From Aurantimonadaceae bacterium (GTDB taxonomy: Bacteria; Pseudomonadota; Alphaproteobacteria; Rhizobiales; Rhizobiaceae), in contig QIIJ01000644.1 of NCBI GenBank assembly GCA_003232595.1, positions 1-5,183 on the forward strand: DNA of 5,183 nucleotides, read 5' to 3'. Numbering within the stretch: position 1 is the first letter of the stretch; the number at the start of each line of letters is the position of its first letter. Position numbers and translations under genes: made by a program. The notes under the pieces are model-generated. The model was not told the origin of the DNA, did no database searches, and worked only from the letters and a program-made list of their open reading frames with translations. Shown piece by piece: positions 1 to 5,183 of the stretch.

Positions 1-1558
<1,558 letters not shown>

Positions 1559-1650
1559 ATTGTGTCCTTGATGGTTTCCGGGTCTGCGCGGAACCTGTCT
1601 GTTGCAGACTTGTTGAATTAACCCGAATCGTCTTTTAAATTATCACCTGT

Positions 1651-1679
1651 AATATAGGGCATTCAGCCCGCATTTCCAA
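1651..1679 (-). promoter_or_regulatory. Candidate sigma70-type promoter of gyrB
   Basis: On the minus strand, TTGGAA (plus-strand 1674-1679) is followed after exactly 17 bp by TATATT (1651-1656), which matches 5 of 6 positions of the -10 consensus; the -35 matches 4 of 6. Transcription would begin near 1643-1645, giving a leader of about 85 nt before the gyrB ATG. A second -10-like element, GATAAT, lies slightly downstream but has no good -35. Assigned by consensus matching only. Confidence 0.45.
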
Positions 1680-1816
1680 GCTTTTCCGAGAAATGTCGCC
1701 GCGATTGAAAATTACTTAGTGCATTGCAATTATTAAAGAATTACACGCCACTGGCTGCTGGCAAATCGACCTGATTGATATTTGTTTTTTCGGGGTGAAT
1801 TATTCCTGTCACCTGC

Positions 1817-1844
1817 TTGACTTGGGTGCAATTCTAGGTAATTG
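1817..1844 (+). promoter_or_regulatory. Weak candidate promoter for the transporter operon
   Basis: TTGACT (1817-1822) is a good -35 match and is followed after 16 bp by TAATTG (1839-1844), a poor -10. If this promoter is used, the start site would be near 1851 and the two RutR-like boxes would lie immediately downstream, a layout suited to repression. Alternatives are the TTGACA inside the second box (1876-1881) used as a -35, or the TATACA at 1911-1916 used as a -10; neither has a well-spaced strong partner. The choice is uncertain. Confidence 0.25.
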
Positions 1845-1850
1845 TAATTT

Positions 1851-1866
1851 TTGACCAAACGGTAAA
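1851..1866. promoter_or_regulatory. RutR-like operator, upstream copy
   Basis: TTGACCAaaCGGTAAA matches the RutR consensus TTGACCA-nn-TGGTCAA at 12 of 14 specified positions: the left half-site is perfect and the right half-site matches 5 of 7. RutR is a TetR-family repressor that responds to uracil and thymine in Escherichia coli. This copy lies 25 bp centre-to-centre from a better copy at 1876-1891. The regulator assignment is inferred from recalled consensus, not from a computed motif score. Confidence 0.45.
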
Positions 1867-1875
1867 AAATCACCA

Positions 1876-1891
1876 TTGACAATATGGTCAA
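1876..1891. promoter_or_regulatory. RutR-like operator, downstream (stronger) copy
   Basis: TTGACAAtaTGGTCAA matches the RutR consensus TTGACCA-nn-TGGTCAA at 13 of 14 specified positions, with a perfect right half-site and one C-to-A change in the left. It is a near-perfect 16-bp inverted repeat located 65 bp upstream of the ATPase start. Its left half contains TTGACA, so a bound repressor could also mask a -35 element. A pyrimidine-responsive operator in front of a nucleoside-type importer makes biological sense, which raises confidence over motif match alone. Another TetR-family protein with similar specificity cannot be excluded. Confidence 0.6.
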
Positions 1892-1937
1892 AGGGCTCGA
1901 AACTCTGCTTTATACATGATAGCGTTGCTGGCCAGTC

Positions 1938-1953
1938 GGAGGGGAAATGAGGC
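1938..1953 (+). promoter_or_regulatory. Ribosome-binding region of the ATPase gene, unusual spacing
   Basis: The strongest Shine-Dalgarno string, GGAGGGG (1938-1944), is 12 nt from the ATPase ATG at 1957, which is longer than usual, while a second GAGG (1950-1953) is only 3 nt away. An out-of-frame ATG at 1947 sits close to the strong site and would open a nine-codon frame ending at 1976. The 1957 start is still preferred because the protein begins directly at the conserved first strand of the family (AIELTGINKSFG). Confidence 0.5.
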
Positions 1954-1956
1954 GAC

Positions 1957-3486
1957 ATGAGCGATTATGCCATTGAACTTACAGGTATAAACAAGAGCTT
2001 TGGCCCGGTCCGCGCCAATCATGACATCAATCTGGCAATTGAGCGCGGCACCATTCACGGCATTATCGGCGAAAACGGTGCGGGCAAATCCACCCTGATG
2101 TCGATCCTGTATGGTTTTTATCAGGCCGACAGCGGTGAAATCAAAGTCAATGGCAAAAAGATCACGATCGCCGACAGCCAGGTGGCGATAGCTGCCGGTA
2201 TCGGCATGGTGCATCAGCATTTCATGCTTGTGGAAAATTTCTCCGTACTGGAAAATATTATTCTGGGTGCAGAGGGCGGCAGTATTCTCAACAGTGCGAT
2301 CGATGGCGCGCGCGGCGAGCTTGAACGGCTCGAGGAGGAATACGGCCTGACCGTTGATCCTGATGCGATCATCGAAGACCTGCCGGTGGGGATTCAACAA
2401 CGGGTGGAAATCCTCAAAGCGCTTTATCGCGGAGCGGAAATCCTTATTCTCGACGAACCAACCGGCGTTTTAACGCCCGCCGAAGCTGATCACCTGTTCC
2501 GCATTCTCAACCAGCTCAAAGATCAGGGTAAAACGATTGTGCTGATCACTCACAAGTTGCGCGAAATAATGGCGGTAACCGATAATGTCTCGGTGATGCG
2601 CCAGGGCACCATGGTTGCCACCCGCAAAACCGCTGAAACCAATGTTGGTGATCTGGCCGAATTGATGGTCGGTCGACGCGTTCTTTTGCAAGTCGACAAG
2701 GGAGATGCCAATCCGCAGGACGTCAAACTTGCAATCGAAAACCTGACCGTCAAGGACAGTCGCGGCGTAACAATGGTCAAGGATGCCTCCTTCGAAGTAA
2801 GAGCCGGTGAAATTGTCGGCATTGCCGGTGTCGCAGGAAACGGCCAGTCAGAATTGCTAAAGGCGATTTCCGGCATTCAAAAAGCCGAATCGGGGCGAAT
2901 ATTGCTTGATGGAGAACCCATTGGTGTGACCGGCAATGCTGATCCGAAACTGTTGCGCCACCGGGGCATGGTCCATGTGCCGGAAGATCGCCATCATATG
3001 GGGCTGGTACTACCGTTTGAAGAATACGAAAACTCAATCCTCGGCTACCATGACGATGAGGCGTATCTCAACGGGCCGATGCTGAATATTGCGGCCATTC
3101 GGGCCGATGCTGATAGAAAAATCGAACAATATGATATACGCCCGCCAAACAACCGGTTGAAAACCTCAAATTTCTCTGGTGGCAACCAGCAGAAAATCGT
3201 GCTGGCCCGTGAAATGGAACGCGATCCGGTGGTGCTGCTGGTCGGTCAGCCGACACGCGGTGTTGATGTGGGTGCGATAGAATTCATCCACAAGCGCATC
3301 ATTGAAATGCGCGATGCGGGCAAGGCTGTGTTGCTGGTATCGGTTGAACTGGACGAAATCCGCTCCCTTTCCGATCGGGTGCTGGTGATGTTTGCCGGTG
3401 AGATTGTCGGCGAACGCAGCCCCGAAACCAGCGAAGGCGATCTCGGCCTGCTGATGGCAGGCATAAACAACGAGGCCGCCGCATGA
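1957..3486 (+). CDS. BMP-type nucleoside ABC importer, double ATP-binding protein (NupO/YufO class, COG3845)
   Basis: This 509-residue cytoplasmic protein carries two fused nucleotide-binding domains that power a BMP-family importer; characterised relatives take up nucleosides. NBD1 (about 5-240) has Walker A GENGAGKST (38-46), the Q-loop glutamine (Q87), a signature-like LPVGIQQR (142-149), Walker B ILILDEPTG (162-170) and the H-loop histidine (H199). NBD2 (about 257-500) has a degenerate Walker A, GVAGNGQSE (291-299) with Lys replaced by Gln, a canonical signature FSGGNQQK (406-413), and a Walker B-like LLVGQPTRGVDVG (427-439) in which the catalytic Asp-Glu is replaced by Gly-Gln; the expected H-loop His is also absent (VSVELDEI). 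One intact and one degenerate site is usual for RbsA/YufO-type ATPases. Length is normal for the family. It is the first gene of the operon, downstream of two RutR-like boxes, and its TGA overlaps the next ATG. A pyrimidine-related substrate is inferred from the operators, not from this protein. Confidence 0.93.
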   Translation: MSDYAIELTGINKSFGPVRANHDINLAIERGTIHGIIGENGAGKSTLMSILYGFYQADSGEIKVNGKKITIADSQVAIAAGIGMVHQHFMLVENFSVLENIILGAEGGSILNSAIDGARGELERLEEEYGLTVDPDAIIEDLPVGIQQRVEILKALYRGAEILILDEPTGVLTPAEADHLFRILNQLKDQGKTIVLITHKLREIMAVTDNVSVMRQGTMVATRKTAETNVGDLAELMVGRRVLLQVDKGDANPQDVKLAIENLTVKDSRGVTMVKDASFEVRAGEIVGIAGVAGNGQSELLKAISGIQKAESGRILLDGEPIGVTGNADPKLLRHRGMVHVPEDRHHMGLVLPFEEYENSILGYHDDEAYLNGPMLNIAAIRADADRKIEQYDIRPPNNRLKTSNFSGGNQQKIVLAREMERDPVVLLVGQPTRGVDVGAIEFIHKRIIEMRDAGKAVLLVSVELDEIRSLSDRVLVMFAGEIVGERSPETSEGDLGLLMAGINNEAAA

Positions 3487-3911
3487 GTGCTGCGCGCGTT
3501 TCTATAGTGACACTTGGAGTGGATGACCTCGCCCGCGCTCAGAAATTTTACGAGGCTATGGGTTGGAAAGACCATAGCGACCCAAAGGAAAGTGTAAGAT
3601 TTCTGCAAGGCAATAATATCGTGCTTGGCCTTTATGGCCGGGAAGACCTGGCAAAAGATGCCAACGCGGAACCAGGCAAGGCCGGATTTTCCGGAGTAAC
3701 GCTTGCTGTCAATCTTGAATCAGAAGAAACCGTGGATGTGTTTTATCAACGTGCAATCGATGCCGGCGCACACCCGCAAAAGCCACCTGAAAAGGCATTC
3801 TGGGGTGGTTATTCGGGGTATTTTCGCGACCTCGACGGACACTATTGGGAAATTGCATACAATCCGTATTTCGCACTAGACGAAAGCGGCAATTTAAATC
3901 TGGGAGCATAA
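3483..3911 (+). CDS. VOC-superfamily (glyoxalase / dioxygenase fold) protein of unknown substrate
   Basis: The 142-residue product has the two-module beta-alpha-beta-beta-beta layout of VOC proteins. Module one (about 5-52) opens with VSIVTLGVDDLARAQKFYEAMGW, and module two (about 70-127) closes with GGYSGYFRDLDGHYWEIAYNP, the usual metal-site strand carrying Glu123. The strand-one position that often holds a metal-ligand His does not obviously hold one (IVTLGV), so metal binding is uncertain and a classical glyoxalase I assignment is not supported. No signal peptide is seen, so it is probably cytoplasmic. The ATG lies in an ATGA overlap with the ATPase stop, a GAGG (3472-3475) sits 7 nt upstream, and the permease starts 2 nt after its stop. 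It is therefore co-translated with the transporter. A role in processing or sensing the imported compound is possible but is only inference. Bleomycin/fosfomycin-resistance labels often given to such proteins should not be trusted here. Confidence 0.85.
   Translation: MSAARVSIVTLGVDDLARAQKFYEAMGWKDHSDPKESVRFLQGNNIVLGLYGREDLAKDANAEPGKAGFSGVTLAVNLESEETVDVFYQRAIDAGAHPQKPPEKAFWGGYSGYFRDLDGHYWEIAYNPYFALDESGNLNLGA
3902..3906 (+). promoter_or_regulatory. Shine-Dalgarno site that fixes a GTG start for the first permease
   Basis: GGGAG lies 7 nt before GTG at 3914-3916. An upstream in-frame ATG at 3845 lies inside the VOC coding region and would add 23 residues, rich in Arg/Lys and unlike the family (CIQSVFRTRRKRQFK). 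The site and spacing favour the GTG. Confidence 0.7.
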
Positions 3912-3913
3912 TT

Positions 3914-5035
3914 GTGAACAATGAACTTCCCCGCTGGGTTGATTACGGGCTGATCCCGATATTCAATCTTGCTGTTGCGTTTCTGGTTTCCGGCCTTGTG
4001 GTTCTGTTCGTCGGTGAAAACCCGATTGATGCGGCGATATTGCTGGTGCGCGGTTCGTTTGGTTATGGTGAAGGCATCGGCTTTACGCTTTTTCATGCAA
4101 CCAATTTCATCTTTACCGGCCTTGCTGTGGCCGTCGCTTTCCACTGTGGACTGTTCAACATTGGTGGCGAGGGACAGGCCTATATTGGCGGGCTCGGGGT
4201 TGTTGTCGTTGTTCTTGCGCTCGACCGTTATATGCCCTGGTGGGTGACATTCCCTATCGCCATTGCCTTCAGTGCTATTTTCGGGGCGCTGTGGGCGCTG
4301 ATACCGGCCTGGCTGCAGGCCAGTCGCGGCTCCCATGTGGTAATTACCACCATTATGTTTAATTTTATTGCCTCAAGCCTGATGGTCTGGCTGCTGGTCG
4401 GCTGGCTGAAACCACAGGGTTCCATGGCTCCACAGACAAGAACTTTCGAAGAGGGCGGGCAGATACCCAAGATGGACTGGCTGTTTGATCTGTTCGGGGC
4501 AAAGCTCGGCGGTGCGCCACTCAATCTTTCCTTTCTGGTGGCGCTGATTGCAGCTTTTCTGGTCTGGGTTCTGGTCTGGCGCACCAGGTTTGGCTACGAA
4601 TTGCGCACCATGGGCACCAACCCGACAGCGGCAATTTATGCAGGCATTCCGCCGGTAAAAACCGTGGTGATCACCATGCTGATTTCCGGCGGGCTCGCTG
4701 GCATGATGGCGCTTAATCCGGTGATGGGTGAGCAAACCCGAATGGAACTTGATTTTGTTGCCGGTGCAGGATTTGTCGGCATTGCAGTGGCGCTGATGGG
4801 ACGCTCCCATCCTGTAGGCATTGTGCTTGCGGCAATTCTGTTTGGTATGCTCTATCAGGGTGGAGCAGAGCTTGCCTTCGATATGCCCAATATTTCACGC
4901 GACATGATCATTGTCATTCAAGGGCTGGTAATCCTGTTTGCCGGTGCGCTTGAACATATGTTCAGACCGGCGCTGGTCAATTTCTTTGGAATTCTTTCGA
5001 TGGGGTCGAAGAAGTCAGCCGGGGAGACTGTCTGA
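3914..5035 (+). CDS. BMP-type nucleoside ABC importer, first permease (NupP/YufP class, COG4603)
   Basis: This inner-membrane permease of 373 residues forms half of the transport channel together with the next gene product. From the GTG start the protein reads MNNELPRWVDYGLIPIFNL and goes straight into the first membrane helix (about 13-34). Further hydrophobic segments lie near 57-77, 89-104, 110-134, 144-164, 205-223, 250-268, 281-296, 300-318 and 330-347. The family motif GLFNIGGEGQAYIGG is at 79-93. The loop GYELRTMGTNPTAAIYAGI (227-245) is the likely coupling region that contacts the ATPase. The C-terminus is short and cytoplasmic-looking (SKKSAGETV). Length agrees with the family. The longer reading from ATG 3845 is rejected because it overlaps the VOC gene by 67 nt and lacks a good ribosome site. 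Its TGA overlaps the ATG of the second permease (TGATG), indicating translational coupling. Confidence 0.92.
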   Translation: MNNELPRWVDYGLIPIFNLAVAFLVSGLVVLFVGENPIDAAILLVRGSFGYGEGIGFTLFHATNFIFTGLAVAVAFHCGLFNIGGEGQAYIGGLGVVVVVLALDRYMPWWVTFPIAIAFSAIFGALWALIPAWLQASRGSHVVITTIMFNFIASSLMVWLLVGWLKPQGSMAPQTRTFEEGGQIPKMDWLFDLFGAKLGGAPLNLSFLVALIAAFLVWVLVWRTRFGYELRTMGTNPTAAIYAGIPPVKTVVITMLISGGLAGMMALNPVMGEQTRMELDFVAGAGFVGIAVALMGRSHPVGIVLAAILFGMLYQGGAELAFDMPNISRDMIIVIQGLVILFAGALEHMFRPALVNFFGILSMGSKKSAGETV

Positions 5036-5183
5036 TGGAATATTTTGATACGATTGTTCAATTGCTCGGCACCACAATTCGATTGACGGTTCCCCTTTTG
5101 CTTGCAGCACTTGCCGGCCTTTATTCTGAACGGTCAGGGGTCTTTGATATCGGCCTTGAGGGCAAAATGCTGGGTGGGGCCTT
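5035..5183 (+). CDS. BMP-type nucleoside ABC importer, second permease (NupQ/YufQ class, COG1079), N-terminal fragment
   Basis: Only the first 49 codons are in the window; the gene runs off the right edge. The protein starts MEYFDTIVQLLGTTIRLTVP, followed by a hydrophobic stretch and SERSGVFDIGLEGKMLGGA, which matches the family's characteristic ERSGVxNIGLEGMML motif. The usual Asn before Ile-Gly-Leu-Glu-Gly is Asp here. The ATG overlaps the previous stop by one base (TGATG), and GGGGAG (about 5021-5026) lies 8 nt upstream. The family protein is usually about 300 residues. It pairs with the first permease to form the membrane channel. The substrate-binding lipoprotein is expected beyond the window. 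Confidence 0.88.
   Translation, partial: MEYFDTIVQLLGTTIRLTVPLLLAALAGLYSERSGVFDIGLEGKMLGGA

Larger units (their letters stand above)
1559..1956. other. Divergent intergenic control region between gyrB and the transporter operon
   Basis: This 398-bp stretch separates the two divergent start codons and is visibly more AT-rich than the flanking genes, particularly from about 1630 to 1920. I see no convincing protein-coding gene, tRNA or hairpin-plus-T-run terminator in it. It contains the gyrB promoter candidate on the left, a weak plus-strand promoter candidate around 1817-1844, and two RutR-like near-palindromes at 1851-1866 and 1876-1891. Short palindromes such as ATTGCAAT (1723-1730) are within what an AT-rich spacer would give by chance. 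Confidence 0.7.

Noticed and set aside
1723..1730. ATTGCAAT palindrome and the CAATT...AATTG repeat at 1829-1844 as possible operators
   Set aside because: They are short and AT-rich in an AT-rich spacer, with no matching known operator.
1741..1760. GCCA...TGGC inverted repeats as a terminator or attenuator
   Set aside because: Four-base arms are too short for a stable hairpin, and the later T-run (about 1784-1790) is not adjacent to a stem.
1888..2400. 170-codon minus-strand open frame opposite the ATPase start
   Set aside because: It lies antisense to well-conserved NBD1 coding sequence, has no recognisable family, and would cover the operators; it is a shadow of the ATPase gene.
3845..3913. 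N-terminal extension of the first permease from ATG 3845
   Set aside because: It overlaps the VOC gene by 67 nt, the 23 extra residues are unlike family N-termini, and GTG 3914 has a well-spaced GGGAG.
3842..4336. 164-codon minus-strand open frame over the permease start
   Set aside because: It has low-complexity polar composition with no family resemblance, and is antisense to clear membrane-protein coding sequence.

Overview
The window looks like an alphaproteobacterial chromosome, probably Hyphomicrobiales/Rhizobiales. This is inferred from the style of the GyrB and transporter proteins and the moderate GC content; no rRNA or other strict marker is present. It holds two divergent transcription units separated by an AT-richer intergenic region of about 400 bp.

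Left part (1-1558, minus strand): the N-terminal two-thirds of gyrB (DNA gyrase subunit B). It runs off the left edge just inside the TOPRIM acidic motif. The reading frame is broken near residue 83. The start-side frame stops at 1298-1300, and the rest of GyrB continues in another frame from about 1310 to the window edge with no further stop. The pattern fits loss of 7 nt between two short direct repeats. Because gyrB is essential, a sequencing or assembly error is the first explanation to test.

Middle (1559-1956): a divergent control region. On the gyrB side there is a sigma70-like promoter (minus strand, 1651-1679). On the transporter side there are two 16-bp near-palindromes (1851-1866 and 1876-1891) that closely match the consensus I recall for RutR, the uracil/thymine-sensing TetR-family regulator (TTGACCA-nn-TGGTCAA; 12 and 13 of 14 positions).

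Right part (1957-5183, plus strand): a tightly packed operon for a BMP-type nucleoside ABC importer (the NupOPQ / YufOPQ class, COG3845-COG4603-COG1079). It has a double-NBD ATPase (1957-3486), a small VOC/glyoxalase-fold protein (3483-3911), the first permease (GTG start, 3914-5035) and the start of the second permease (5035-5183, cut by the window). Neighbouring genes overlap or lie 2 nt apart, which indicates translational coupling. The substrate-binding lipoprotein (BmpA/PnrA type) is not in the window and would be expected downstream. The RutR-like operators suggest pyrimidine-responsive control, so uptake of a pyrimidine base or nucleoside is the working hypothesis. The VOC gene between ATPase and permease is the one component not explained by transport. 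I see no mobile element, CRISPR array, tRNA or rRNA, and no clearly new multi-gene system.
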